Notes: generated from the sequence alone by a model not told the origin. A stretch of 64,000 bases of DNA from Clostridia bacterium (GCA_017545905.1 JAFWXL010000050.1:1-64000); one strand, 5' to 3'. Counted from the first letter of the stretch, positions 42,942-51,156 are shown. A program made the numbers and translations.

Positions 42942-43960
42942 AGAATCTGCTGAAGAAGGTCTTCAAGCACTGGGAGCTCTTCCTGGTGATCTTCCTGATC
43001 CTTGAGTTCGTGATCTTCGGCGCGGCGAATCCCAAGTTCCTGCGTCCCAAGTCCATCATGAACAGCATCGTCAACTACATCAGCGTGTGCATCATCTCCC
43101 TGTTTGTCACGCTGGTCATGATCACGGGCGGCATCGATATTCAGGCGCCGTCGATCATCGGTCTTACCAGTATCATCATCGGCGTCCTGTGGAGCGACGC
43201 CGGCATGAACGTCTGGGTCGCCGTGGCGATCGCCACCATCGTGGCTGCGCTGTGCGGCGCGCTCTCCGGCTTCTTCATCGCCTACTGCGGCGTGCAGCCG
43301 ATGGTTGTCACGCTGGGCGGCAGCTTCCTCTACTCGGGCCTCGCGCTGCTGGTTTCCGGCTTCTCCGCGACCCCGGCGTACAAGGGCATCAGCGGCTTCC
43401 CGGGCAAGAACGAAGCTGGCGAATTCGTAAATTTCCGCTTCCTTGGCAAGGGCACGCTCTTCGGCGTCCCGATGCAGATTGTGATCTACATTGCGCTGAT
43501 CCTGCTGTGTATCTGGATCCTGCACAAGACCAAGTACGGCGAGAAGCTCTATCTCATCGGCGTCAACCAGCAGGCGGCCGAGTATTCCGGCATCAACACC
43601 CGCGCGACCATCATGAGCACGTACGTGCTCAGCGCTGTCAGCGCGGCGCTGGCCGGCACGCTGCTCACCGCCAACGTCAACTCCGCCAAGTATAACCTCG
43701 GTTCGGGCTACACGCTGGCGATCATCACCGCCATCGTGCTGGGCGGCACGCTCAATACCGGCGGCAAGGGCTCGATTCTGGGCACGGTGCTCGCCTCCCT
43801 GATCATCTGCATTCTGCGCTACGGCCTGCCGCTTTGCTTCGATGTGGATACGCAGAACCTGGACCTGCCGGTCGGCATCGTGCTGGTGCTGGTTGTTCTG
43901 GGCCGTGAGATCGCGGGACAGGGTATCCTGCAAAAATGGTTTGGCAGGAAAAAAGTCTGA
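42938..43960 (+). CDS. lsrD: AI-2 ABC transporter permease LsrD
   Basis: 340-residue CUT2 permease with about ten hydrophobic segments. The conserved MITGGIDIQAPSIIGLT near residue 65 and the GLNTRATIMSTY-like loop (GINTRATIMSTYVLS) with IVLGGTLNTGGKGSILGT near 265-285 are family hallmarks. It would form the membrane channel with LsrC. If LsrC is truly inactive, LsrD might act as a homodimer, which some CUT2 systems do. The start overlaps the lsrC stop, with GGAGG 9 nt upstream. Confidence 0.92.
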   Translation: MKNLLKKVFKHWELFLVIFLILEFVIFGAANPKFLRPKSIMNSIVNYISVCIISLFVTLVMITGGIDIQAPSIIGLTSIIIGVLWSDAGMNVWVAVAIATIVAALCGALSGFFIAYCGVQPMVVTLGGSFLYSGLALLVSGFSATPAYKGISGFPGKNEAGEFVNFRFLGKGTLFGVPMQIVIYIALILLCIWILHKTKYGEKLYLIGVNQQAAEYSGINTRATIMSTYVLSAVSAALAGTLLTANVNSAKYNLGSGYTLAIITAIVLGGTLNTGGKGSILGTVLASLIICILRYGLPLCFDVDTQNLDLPVGIVLVLVVLGREIAGQGILQKWFGRKKV

Positions 43961-43993
43961 TTCTGTTTCCAGATTCTCTTCATTCCGTAATTT

Positions 43994-44019
43994 CAGAAGG
44001 CGCTGTCGAGCTCCTTCTG
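43994..44019 (+). other. Intercistronic hairpin between lsrD and lsrB
   Basis: A 7-bp stem CAGAAGG/CCTTCTG with a 12-nt loop, followed by an A-rich stretch and the lsrB ribosome site. It has no T-run. It may mark an RNA processing site giving extra lsrB message. Confidence 0.4.
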
Positions 44020-44052
44020 GGATAAATAAAAAAACGTAGGAGGAACCCAAAC

Positions 44053-45120
44053 ATGAAAAAGATCCTGGCGATGATCCTTGTGCTGTGCATGGCGCTCACG
44101 CTGACTGCTCCGGCTTTTGCCGAGGGCAAGAGCCCGGTTGACGGCATGACCGTGGCCTTCATTCCGAAGGTCTCCGGCAACTCCTTCTTCGAGGCTGCTA
44201 ACGACGGCGCTCAGAAGTACGCCGCCGATTGGGGCCTGACCGTTGATTACATCGGCTCTCCGGACGCTTCCGTGACCACCCAGCTGGAGCTGATCCAGCA
44301 GGCGATCGACAAGGGCGTGGACGCGATCTGCATCTCCTCTGTCGACGCTACCGGCCTTGACGAGAAGCTCATGGAAGCTCAGGACGCCGGCATCTATGTC
44401 AGCACCTGGGACTCTGACGTCTCCCCGAACGCCCGCGCTCTGATGGTCTCTCAGGGCACCGCTGACGTCCTTGGACCGATGCTCGTCGAAATGGGCGTTG
44501 AGTCTCTGAAGGAGCGCGGCGTGGACGTGACTGGCGAAGTCAAGTACGTCTGGCACTTCTCCAACCCGTCCGTTGCTGACCAGAACTCCTGGTACGTCGC
44601 TGGCGACGAGTACATCAAGGCGAACTATCCGTCTTGGGTTGCTGTCAATGAGCCGTTCTACTCCAACCAGGATCCGGCGCAGTCCGTGTCTGTTGGCGAG
44701 TCCATCTTCGAGGCTTATCCGGACATCGACCTCATCATCTGCAACGACTCCACCGCTCTGCCGGGTCAGTGCGGCGCTGCCCAGAACAAGGGCCTGACCG
44801 CTGAGAACGTCACCATCACCGGCTTCTGCCCGCCGTCCGGCATGACCACCTACCTCGAGAACGGCATCTGCACCCGTTGGGGCCTGTGGGATTGCGGCAT
44901 CCAGGGCGCTCTGGGCTGCTACCTGGCCGCCTATGTGTCCGCTGGCAACACCGTGAAGGTCGGCGACGTTGTGAACGTTCCGAACATCGGCGATGTGACC
45001 ATCCTTGCCAATGGCGACCTCGTCGCGGGCCAGGAGACTGCTGCTGAGAACAACGGCGTCGTGCTGCTGCCGGAGCGCGTTGTCTTCACCGCTGAGAACG
45101 TTGCGAACTATCCGTTCTAA
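44053..45120 (+). CDS. lsrB: AI-2 binding protein LsrB
   Basis: 355-residue periplasmic-binding-protein-like receptor (Peripla_BP_4). The signal peptide ends near APAFAEG and has no clear lipobox. By eye it follows Salmonella LsrB closely: AFIPKVSGNSFF (K39), TWDSDV, SVADQNSW (D176, Q177) and the diagnostic C-terminus VVLLPERVVFTAENV. These keep the lysine and acidic/amide AI-2 contacts. The positions corresponding to Pro220 and Ala222 of Salmonella appear to be Asn231 and Ser233. Codon use is strongly biased, suggesting high expression. AGGAGG precedes the ATG, and a hairpin follows the gene. Confidence 0.92.
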   Translation: MKKILAMILVLCMALTLTAPAFAEGKSPVDGMTVAFIPKVSGNSFFEAANDGAQKYAADWGLTVDYIGSPDASVTTQLELIQQAIDKGVDAICISSVDATGLDEKLMEAQDAGIYVSTWDSDVSPNARALMVSQGTADVLGPMLVEMGVESLKERGVDVTGEVKYVWHFSNPSVADQNSWYVAGDEYIKANYPSWVAVNEPFYSNQDPAQSVSVGESIFEAYPDIDLIICNDSTALPGQCGAAQNKGLTAENVTITGFCPPSGMTTYLENGICTRWGLWDCGIQGALGCYLAAYVSAGNTVKVGDVVNVPNIGDVTILANGDLVAGQETAAENNGVVLLPERVVFTAENVANYPF

Positions 45121-45136
45121 TCGTCTCTGATCACAC

Positions 45137-45163
45137 AAGAGGAGCCCTTCGGGGCCCCTCTTC
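45137..45163 (+). terminator. Partial terminator after lsrB
   Basis: AAGAGG-AGCCC pairs with GGGCC-CCTCTT around a short loop, followed by CTTGG rather than a long T-run. It would reduce transcription into lsrF. The following 45165-45265 leader has a GC-rich inverted repeat (GGCTGCGG...) but no site I can name. Confidence 0.6.
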
Positions 45164-45265
45164 TTGGTAGAGGCTGCGGCATGACGCAGCTGCTGCCCCT
45201 TGGCCCGCATCGGGCGCATACGTATTTTCAACACACATTGATCATAGAAAAGGAGATTGATACCC

Positions 45266-46147
45266 ATGGCTGATAAGGATGGACTGAAGGTCGCAAAGGA
45301 TTATCACGTGGATACGGCGTTTGCCAATCAGGGCAGCTTCCATGTGAAGGGCGCCAACAACCTGGACTGGGGCATGAAGAAGCACCTGTCCAATATCTTT
45401 GATCCGGTCAGCGGCAACACTGTGATGTTTGCCTTTGACCACGGCTATTTCATGGGCTCCACCGCCGGTCTGGAGCGTCTGGATCTGGTGATCCCGAAGC
45501 TGCAGGAGCAGGTGGATGTGTTCATGGGCACCCGCGGCGCGCTGCGCACCTGCGTGAGCCCGGCGTTCAAGAAGGGCATCGCCCTGCGCGTAACCTCCGG
45601 CTCTTCCATGCTCAACGATGACCTGAGCCACGAGGTTGTGGCGGTGGATATCGAGGACGCGATCCGCATGAACGCGGACTGCATCGCTGTGCAGACCTTC
45701 ATCGGCGCTGACGGCCAGCTCTCCTCCATCGATAACCTGTCCAAGTGCATCAACGCCGGCATGCGCTACAGCATCCCGACGCTGGGCGTCGTGGCCGTGG
45801 GCAAGCAGATGGAGCGCACCCCGCGCTTCTTCAAGCTGGCGACCCGCATCGTGGCCGAGATGGGTGCGAGCCTGGTGAAGACCTACTACTGCGACGATTT
45901 CGAGGAGATCGTGGCGGCCTGCCCGGTGCCGATCGTCGTCGCCGGCGGCAAGAAGCTGCCTGAGCCGGAGGCGCTGGAGATGGCGTATCGCTCCATGCAG
46001 GGCGGCGCGCGCGGTCTGGACATGGGCCGCAATATCTTCCAGAGCGAGCACCCGGTGGAGATGGCCAAGGCCATCCGCATGATCGTGCATCACGGCGCGA
46101 CCGACAAGGAAGCATACGAGTTCTACCTCGACGCCACCAACGCCTGA
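45266..46147 (+). CDS. lsrF: 3-hydroxy-2,4-pentadione 5-phosphate thiolase LsrF
   Basis: 293-residue class I aldolase-fold enzyme (DeoC/FbaB family). In enterics it transfers the acetyl group of phosphorylated, isomerised AI-2 to CoA, giving acetyl-CoA and dihydroxyacetone phosphate. Recognisable segments are GNTVMFAFDHGYFMGST, RVTSGSSMLNDD, and the probable active-site lysine K205 in SLVKTYYC. VVAGGKK follows, and then the phosphate site GGARGLDMGRNIFQ. I start at MADKDG because AAAAGGAG is well spaced. A TTG three codons earlier is an alternative. It closes the canonical lsr gene set. Confidence 0.93.
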   Translation: MADKDGLKVAKDYHVDTAFANQGSFHVKGANNLDWGMKKHLSNIFDPVSGNTVMFAFDHGYFMGSTAGLERLDLVIPKLQEQVDVFMGTRGALRTCVSPAFKKGIALRVTSGSSMLNDDLSHEVVAVDIEDAIRMNADCIAVQTFIGADGQLSSIDNLSKCINAGMRYSIPTLGVVAVGKQMERTPRFFKLATRIVAEMGASLVKTYYCDDFEEIVAACPVPIVVAGGKKLPEPEALEMAYRSMQGGARGLDMGRNIFQSEHPVEMAKAIRMIVHHGATDKEAYEFYLDATNA

Positions 46148-46164
46148 CCAGCGTTCCGCTGGAC

Positions 46165-46305
46165 CATGTGACCCTTCGGGCTTGCTTCTAACGGCATCAT
46201 TCGGGCGGAAAGCCCTCTGATGCCCTGCTGAGCAGGTAAAAGCACTTTGCGATGCTGAAGCCGTATCCTTCGCGCAGAGAGCGCTCGGATACTGCTCTCC
46301 CGTGG
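46165..46305 (+). repeat. Family A composite element: tail, hairpins B3 and A2
   Basis: Read on plus, the tail GCCCGAAGGG-type complement (CCCTTCGGG, then GCTTCTAACG) precedes hairpin B3 at 46194-46223 with outer arms GCATCA and TGATGC. A spacer with TTTGCGATGCTG follows, then hairpin A2 at 46263-46292 with outer arms GTATCC and GGATAC. It mirrors the element at 37458-37584 on the opposite strand. Relative to the transcript, both read tail, B, spacer, A. Confidence 0.88.
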
Positions 46306-46356
46306 ACGAACGCAGTTCGTCCCAGATAAGCAGCTTCAAGCCGCCGCGAAGCAAAG

Positions 46357-46412
46357 AAGGGAGTCTGAGGGATGAAATCCCTCAGGCGGGTCTTAGGGCG
46401 GCAGCCCTAACG
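46357..46412 (+). repeat. Family R element, copy R3 (short form)
   Basis: GGGAGTCTGAGGG is joined by a 6-nt link to TCCCTCAGGCGGGT and the hairpin AGGGCGGCAGCCCT. The same flanks enclose the full central module in copy R2 at 47911-48059, so this copy lacks that module. Confidence 0.75.
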
Positions 46413-46423
46413 TAACTTAATAA

Positions 46424-46452
46424 AAAAAGGCTGCGTATCCCGCAGCCTTTTT
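46424..46452 (+). terminator. Intrinsic terminator after lsrF
   Basis: A 12-bp stem AAAAAGGCTGCG/CGCAGCCTTTTT with a 5-nt loop and a T-run, lying 20 nt upstream of the AEC transporter's start. It could also act as an attenuator for the AEC-fucU pair, whose own promoter I cannot find. Confidence 0.85.
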
Positions 46453-46471
46453 GTGAAAGAGGCGATCACAT

Positions 46472-47404
46472 ATGATTACACAGATTCTTTCCATGGTGCT
46501 GCCGGTGCTGGTGATGATCGTGCTGGGCCGCGTATTTGCGCTCAAGGGTATTCTCAACGACGAGCGCCACGCAGGCCTGAAGACGATCGTGGGCGATGTG
46601 CTGCTGCCGCTGGTGCTGTTCAAGGCATTTTTCACGGCGCAGTACGGCGGCAAGCTGCTGCTGGTGTTTGTGACGGTGTTCATGAGCTGCCTTGCGGCGC
46701 TGGCGGCAGGCTTTGCGCTCAAGAAGCTGGTGCGCCCGTATGATAAGTATATGCCGCTGCTGATGACCGGCTTTGAGGGCGGCATGCTCGGCTATGCGCT
46801 CTTTGCGCTGCTGGCCGGTCAGGATCAGACGGCGACCTATGCCATGGCGGATATCGGCCAGACGATGTTCGCGTATACGGCATTCCTCGCGGCGCTCAAG
46901 AGCGCAGAGGGTACGGGCATGACGCCGGGAGCCATGATCCGCAACATGGTGACCAATAACGCGTTCATCGGCATGGGTCTGGGCATTGTGCTGGGCGCTG
47001 CGGGCGTGTATAAGCTGATTGCGCCGATGGGCCTTTGCACGGTGCTGCTGGAGACGATTGAATTCATCACCGCGCCGACGTCCGCACTGATCCTGCTGGT
47101 GGTCGGCTATCAGCTCAATTTCTCAAAGAAGCTGATGAAGCCGGTCGCCATCACGCTGGCCCTGCGTCTTGGCGTGATGGTCGTGATCTTTGGTGCGGTC
47201 TCCGCGCTGCTGTTTTCGATTCTGGCGTATGACAAGATGCTGATGCTGGCGCTGATGCTGCAGTACACGCTGCCCGCGCCGTTCATCATCCCGCTGTTCG
47301 CGGATCTGAAAGAGGACGGCGAATACGTCTCCACGTCCCTGTCCATGGGTACACTGGTGAGCGTCGTGCTGTTTGTGTTTGTGGCGGCGTTCAGCCTGAT
47401 TTGA
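46472..47404 (+). CDS. AEC-family transporter
   Basis: 310-residue membrane protein of the auxin efflux carrier family (PF03547), two bundles of five helices. The family's central crossover is visible (NMVTNNAFIGMGLGIVLG) as well as YTLPAPFIIPLFAD near the C-terminus. Bacterial members carry organic acids such as malate or malonate. The substrate here is unknown. It is encoded just ahead of fucU, 31 nt apart, and after the lsr genes across a terminator, so a link with sugar or AI-2 breakdown is possible but unproven. AAAGAGG precedes the ATG. Confidence 0.82.
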   Translation: MITQILSMVLPVLVMIVLGRVFALKGILNDERHAGLKTIVGDVLLPLVLFKAFFTAQYGGKLLLVFVTVFMSCLAALAAGFALKKLVRPYDKYMPLLMTGFEGGMLGYALFALLAGQDQTATYAMADIGQTMFAYTAFLAALKSAEGTGMTPGAMIRNMVTNNAFIGMGLGIVLGAAGVYKLIAPMGLCTVLLETIEFITAPTSALILLVVGYQLNFSKKLMKPVAITLALRLGVMVVIFGAVSALLFSILAYDKMLMLALMLQYTLPAPFIIPLFADLKEDGEYVSTSLSMGTLVSVVLFVFVAAFSLI

Positions 47405-47438
47405 TTTTTCGTTCTGATTGATGAAGGAGGTAAACGTT

Positions 47439-47873
47439 ATGCTGAAGGGTATCTCTCCGATCCTGAGCCCCGAGCTGCTGAAGATCATTGCGGAAATGGG
47501 TCACGGCGACGAGCTGGTGATCTCGGACGGCAATTTCCCGGGCACGTCCATCGGCAGGAAGTGCGTGCGATGCGACGGTCACGGCGCGGCCGAGGTGATG
47601 AAGGCGATCGTCGCGCTGTTCCCGCTGGATGACTTTGTGAAGGCGCCGATGGCCGTGATGGAGGTACCGGACGGCATGTTCGAGGGCAACAAGGCGCCGA
47701 TCTGGGAAAAATTCCGCGAGGCGGCGGATACCGACATGCCGTCTGCCGAGTTTGAGATGATGGAGCATGACGCATTTATCGACCGCGCGCGCAACGCCTA
47801 TGCCGTCGTGCAGACGGGCGAAACCGCGCTCTACGGCAATATCATCATCCGCAAGGGCGTCGTGCGGCTGTAA
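47439..47873 (+). CDS. fucU: FucU/RbsD-family mutarotase
   Basis: 144-residue protein of the RbsD/FucU family, which interconverts anomers of fucose or ribose (and pyranose/furanose forms). The N-terminus MLKGISPILSPELLKIIAEMGHGDELVISDGNF contains the active-site His and Asp and is closer to FucU than to RbsD. C-terminal RNAYAVVQTGETALYGNIIIRKGV is also characteristic. I start at MLKGIS because AAGGAGG lies 8 nt upstream. No fucose isomerase, kinase or aldolase is in the window. Its placement next to lsr and the GH120 gene leaves the true sugar open. Confidence 0.88.
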   Translation: MLKGISPILSPELLKIIAEMGHGDELVISDGNFPGTSIGRKCVRCDGHGAAEVMKAIVALFPLDDFVKAPMAVMEVPDGMFEGNKAPIWEKFREAADTDMPSAEFEMMEHDAFIDRARNAYAVVQTGETALYGNIIIRKGVVRL

Positions 47874-47910
47874 AACCTCTAATTCTCTTGAAACCGGCAC
47901 GAAGCGCAGC

Positions 47911-48059
47911 AGGGAGTCTGAGGGTTCGGCATTGCCGAACTGGGGCAGAAGTGAATGACAGTTCAGTGAACTGTCAGAGCTGCCCTGACCGACGGGCGTC
48001 GAGCGGGGAGAAAGGCATCCCTCAGGCAGGTCCGGACGGCGGCCCGGCGTTCCCTTGAG
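47911..48059 (+). repeat. Family R element, copy R2 (full form)
   Basis: Outer flank GGGAGTCTGAGGG, a small hairpin TTCGGCATTGCCGAA, the shared TGGGGCAG and GTGAATGACAG, the inverted repeat GACAGTTC...GAACTGTC, then AGAGCTGCCCTGACC, GACG, GCGTCGAGCG. It closes with TCCCTCAGGC and a GC hairpin. It lies in the leader of the GH120 gene, ending 20 nt upstream of its start. Confidence 0.85.
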
Positions 48060-48079
48060 TGTATAAGGAGGAAACGGCT

Positions 48080-50053
48080 ATGATTTATTACGTCAATCAG
48101 CATGCTCCGCGCGAAGGCAACGGCAGCAAGGAGCGTCCGTTCCGCTATATCAGTGATGCTGCGAAGCTGGCGCAGCCGGGCGACGAGGTGCTCGTTGCGC
48201 CGGGTGTGTATCGCGAGTATGTGGATCCGAAGCACGGCGGCACGGAGGATGCGCGCATCGTCTACCGCTCCGAGGAGCCGCTGGGCGCGGTGATCACCGG
48301 CGCGGAAACCGTGACCGGCTGGAAAAAGCTGGAAAACGGGCTGTGGCTGCTGGAGGTGGACAACGCCGTCTTCGGCGATTTCAATCCGTATACCACGGAG
48401 GTTTTCGGCGACTGGTACTTTGCCCCGACCGTGCGCCATGCCGGCGCGGTGTATCTGAATGACAGAGCGCTGTACGAAGCCCTGACAATGCAGGAATGCA
48501 TCGCTGGCGAGGTATACGCGCCCTCGTGGGAGCCGGAATACTCCATCTACAAGTGGATCTCTGAGCAGAAGGATGGCAGGACGCTGATCTACGCCAATTT
48601 CCACGAGATCGATCCCAATACGCAGAAGACCGAGATCAACGTGCGCCGCCGCTGCTTCTTCCCGTCACAAACCGGAAGGAGCTATATCACACTGAGCGGC
48701 TTCAAGGTGGAAAAGGCTGCGACCACGTGGTCCCCGCCTGCCGCCTTTCAGGACGGTATGGTCGGCCCGCACTGGAGCCGAGGCTGGATCATCGAGGACT
48801 GCGATATTTCGAACAGCAAATGCAACGGCATCTCGCTGGGCAAGTATTACGACGAGGAGAACGACCACTACTTCACCACAAAACACGTGAAGAGCCCGAC
48901 GCAGATGGAGCGCGACGCCGTCTGCCGCGGCCAGTATCACGGCTGGCTGAAGGAAAAGGTCGGCTCGCATATCGTTCGCCGCTGCCATATTCATCACTGC
49001 GAGCAGACGGGTATCGTGGGCCGCATGGGCTGCGTGTTCTCCATCATCGAGGACAACCATATCCATCACATCAACAATATGCAGGAGCTTGGCGGCGCGG
49101 AGATCGCCGGCATCAAGCTGCATGCCGCCATCGACGTCATATTCCGCCGCAATCATATCCACCACTGCACGATGGGCATCTGGTGCGACTGGGAGGCGCA
49201 GGGCACGCGCATCACGCAGAACCTGCTGCACGACAATCACAGGCCCGATTTCTGCGCATGGGCCGAGGGCGGCATGGAAAGCCAGGACGTCTTTATCGAG
49301 GTCAGCCATGGCCCGACGCTGATTGACAACAACATCATGCTCTCCAAGGCGTCCGTCCGCCTGGCAACGCAGGGCGCGGCGCTGGTGCATAACCTGATGA
49401 TGGGCCCGCTGACCTGGGTCGGCGACGGCACGACATGGCGCTATACACCCTATCACATCCGCCACAGGACGGAGGTTGCCGGCTTCATGACATTCCTGCA
49501 CGGCGACGACCGGTTCTACAACAATATCTTCGTGCAGGGCTGGCCGGCGGATGCTCCCGCCGAAAGAGGCTCGCCGCGGGAGCACGAGCGCCTGAGCGGC
49601 ACGTGGTGCTTCGACGAGTATCCGACGTACGAAGAATGGATCGCAAAATTCGATATGGATGCAGCAAGGCCGGACATGGGCAAGCTGGAGGAGCATCACT
49701 TCGGCCATCTGCCGGTGTGGGCAGGCGGCAATGCGTATCTCAGCGGCGCGAAGGCATGGAAGAAGGAGAAGCATAACCTCGTCTGCGAGGATGCGAAGGT
49801 GGAGATGGCGCTCGTATATCAGGACGGAAGGCCGTATCTGAAGACCAATCTCTTTGACTTCCTTGGCAGCTTCAGCGGGCAGATGATCCATAGCGATCTG
49901 CTGGGCAAGGCCTTTGAGCCGGATCAGCGCTTTGAAAGCCCGGACGGCAGTGCAATCACGTTTGATCGCGATTACTGCGGCAGTCATCGCGGCATGTATG
50001 TGGCGCCGGGTCCGTTCGCCAGCAGGGAAAGCCTTGAAAAGGCGCTCTGGTAA
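48080..50053 (+). CDS. GH120 beta-xylosidase (right-handed beta-helix)
   Basis: 657-residue parallel beta-helix glycoside hydrolase of family GH120, which releases xylose from xylo-oligosaccharides with retention. By eye it follows Thermoanaerobacterium XylC throughout: NGSKERPFRYISDAAKLA, FGDFNPYTTEVFGDW, EINVRRRCFFP, PHWSRGWIIEDCDIS, EIAGIKLHAAIDV and the C-terminal SPDGS/DRDYC block. The nucleophile would be Asp370 in CDWEAQGT, and the acid/base Glu407 in FIEVSHGP. A 14-residue insertion relative to XylC separates them. There is no signal peptide, so it acts on imported oligosaccharides. I start at MIYYVN because AAGGAGG lies 8 nt upstream. Confidence 0.9.
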   Translation: MIYYVNQHAPREGNGSKERPFRYISDAAKLAQPGDEVLVAPGVYREYVDPKHGGTEDARIVYRSEEPLGAVITGAETVTGWKKLENGLWLLEVDNAVFGDFNPYTTEVFGDWYFAPTVRHAGAVYLNDRALYEALTMQECIAGEVYAPSWEPEYSIYKWISEQKDGRTLIYANFHEIDPNTQKTEINVRRRCFFPSQTGRSYITLSGFKVEKAATTWSPPAAFQDGMVGPHWSRGWIIEDCDISNSKCNGISLGKYYDEENDHYFTTKHVKSPTQMERDAVCRGQYHGWLKEKVGSHIVRRCHIHHCEQTGIVGRMGCVFSIIEDNHIHHINNMQELGGAEIAGIKLHAAIDVIFRRNHIHHCTMGIWCDWEAQGTRITQNLLHDNHRPDFCAWAEGGMESQDVFIEVSHGPTLIDNNIMLSKASVRLATQGAALVHNLMMGPLTWVGDGTTWRYTPYHIRHRTEVAGFMTFLHGDDRFYNNIFVQGWPADAPAERGSPREHERLSGTWCFDEYPTYEEWIAKFDMDAARPDMGKLEEHHFGHLPVWAGGNAYLSGAKAWKKEKHNLVCEDAKVEMALVYQDGRPYLKTNLFDFLGSFSGQMIHSDLLGKAFEPDQRFESPDGSAITFDRDYCGSHRGMYVAPGPFASRESLEKALW

Positions 50054-50092
50054 TCCGCTTCACACCGGCCATGCCGGAAAAAATGCATAGCA

Positions 50093-50124
50093 AAAGCCCG
50101 GAAATCCAGCGATTTCCGGGCTTT
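50093..50124. terminator. Bidirectional terminator after the GH120 gene
   Basis: A 14-bp stem (AAAGCCCGGAAATC and complement) with a 4-nt loop, A-rich on one side and CTTTAG on the other. It serves GH120 and the convergent AEC gene. The rest of 50125-50213 shows no feature I recognise. Confidence 0.85.
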
Positions 50125-50213
50125 AGATGATCAACAAAGTCTTATGTGCACGCAGGGGGATGCACGAAGAGGCCGCAGCCCCTTCATATGAAATCCGCAG
50201 CAGCGACAGACCG

Positions 50214-51152
50214 TCACAGCAGCGCCATGTTCTTGAGTACAAAGAGCCATGTGAAGATCGTCGCCATCGACGCAGCCGAGCCGAACACAATCAGATGACC
50301 GGCGAGCTTGCTGTCCGCGCCCATCTGACCGGCCATGACGTGCGAGGACGCCGCCGGCGGCGTGCACAGGGCGATCAGCAGCACGAGCAGCGCCTCCCTG
50401 CGGATGCCCATCATCACATAGACAGGCACAAACACCAGCGGCAGGAGAATCAGCTTGGTCAGCACGCCGACCACGATATCCTTTTTGTACTCGCCGGCGT
50501 CGCTGAAGCTGAAGCTCGCGCCGAGCATGAGCATCGACATCGGCACGCCCATGCCGCTGATGCTGCCCAGCGTGCTGTAGAGCATCTTCGGCAGTTCAAT
50601 CCTGAGCAGAGAGAAGGCAAAGCCTGCCGCCGCCGCCAGCACAAAGGGATTCGTGCCGATTTCGCGCAGCAGCTTTTTGAAATCCGGGCGCTCGTGGCGG
50701 AATACCGTCAGCTCGGTGACGGCATAGATGTTGTTGAGCGGCACAATGCAGGCGATGAGCATGGACACAATGCCCGCAGCCTCCGGTCCGTATACAGAGG
50801 TCGCGATAGCGATGCCGAAGGAAACGTAGTTATTGCGGAACATGCCCTGTGCCAGCGCAGCGCGGCGGGGATTTTCCTTCTGCACGGCGCAGGCAATGCC
50901 CACCGCCAGCAGGCAGGAGAGCGTGCTGCTCACCGCCGCAATCAGCACCAGATCGCCGCGCATGGACTGCGAGAGGTCGCAGTCAATGATATTCTTAAAG
51001 AGCAGCGCCGGCAGGAATACGTAGTGCGTAATCCTGTTCATGCGCCTGATCAGCTGTGCGTCGATCATGCCGCGCTTTTTCAGAAAGCCGCCCAGCACCA
51101 GAAAGCAGAACAGCGGTCCGACGGCATTGAGCGAAACCAGAAAATTCTCCAT
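50214..51152 (-). CDS. AEC-family transporter, GntR-linked
   Basis: 312-residue member of the auxin efflux carrier family (PF03547), a second one in this window but only distantly similar to the one at 46472. The N-terminal LNAVGPLFCFLVLGGFLKKRG and the C-terminal LCTPPAASSHVMAGQMGADSKLAG crossover are typical. It is encoded 4 nt after a GntR regulator gene on the same strand, so it is probably controlled by it. Together with the divergent TAXI-TRAP system it gives this catabolic locus two transporters, perhaps one for uptake and one for product exchange. The substrate is unknown, but organic acids are usual for the family. Confidence 0.85.
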   Translation of the reverse strand: MENFLVSLNAVGPLFCFLVLGGFLKKRGMIDAQLIRRMNRITHYVFLPALLFKNIIDCDLSQSMRGDLVLIAAVSSTLSCLLAVGIACAVQKENPRRAALAQGMFRNNYVSFGIAIATSVYGPEAAGIVSMLIACIVPLNNIYAVTELTVFRHERPDFKKLLREIGTNPFVLAAAAGFAFSLLRIELPKMLYSTLGSISGMGVPMSMLMLGASFSFSDAGEYKKDIVVGVLTKLILLPLVFVPVYVMMGIRREALLVLLIALCTPPAASSHVMAGQMGADSKLAGHLIVFGSAASMATIFTWLFVLKNMALL

Positions 51153-51156
51153 GCGC

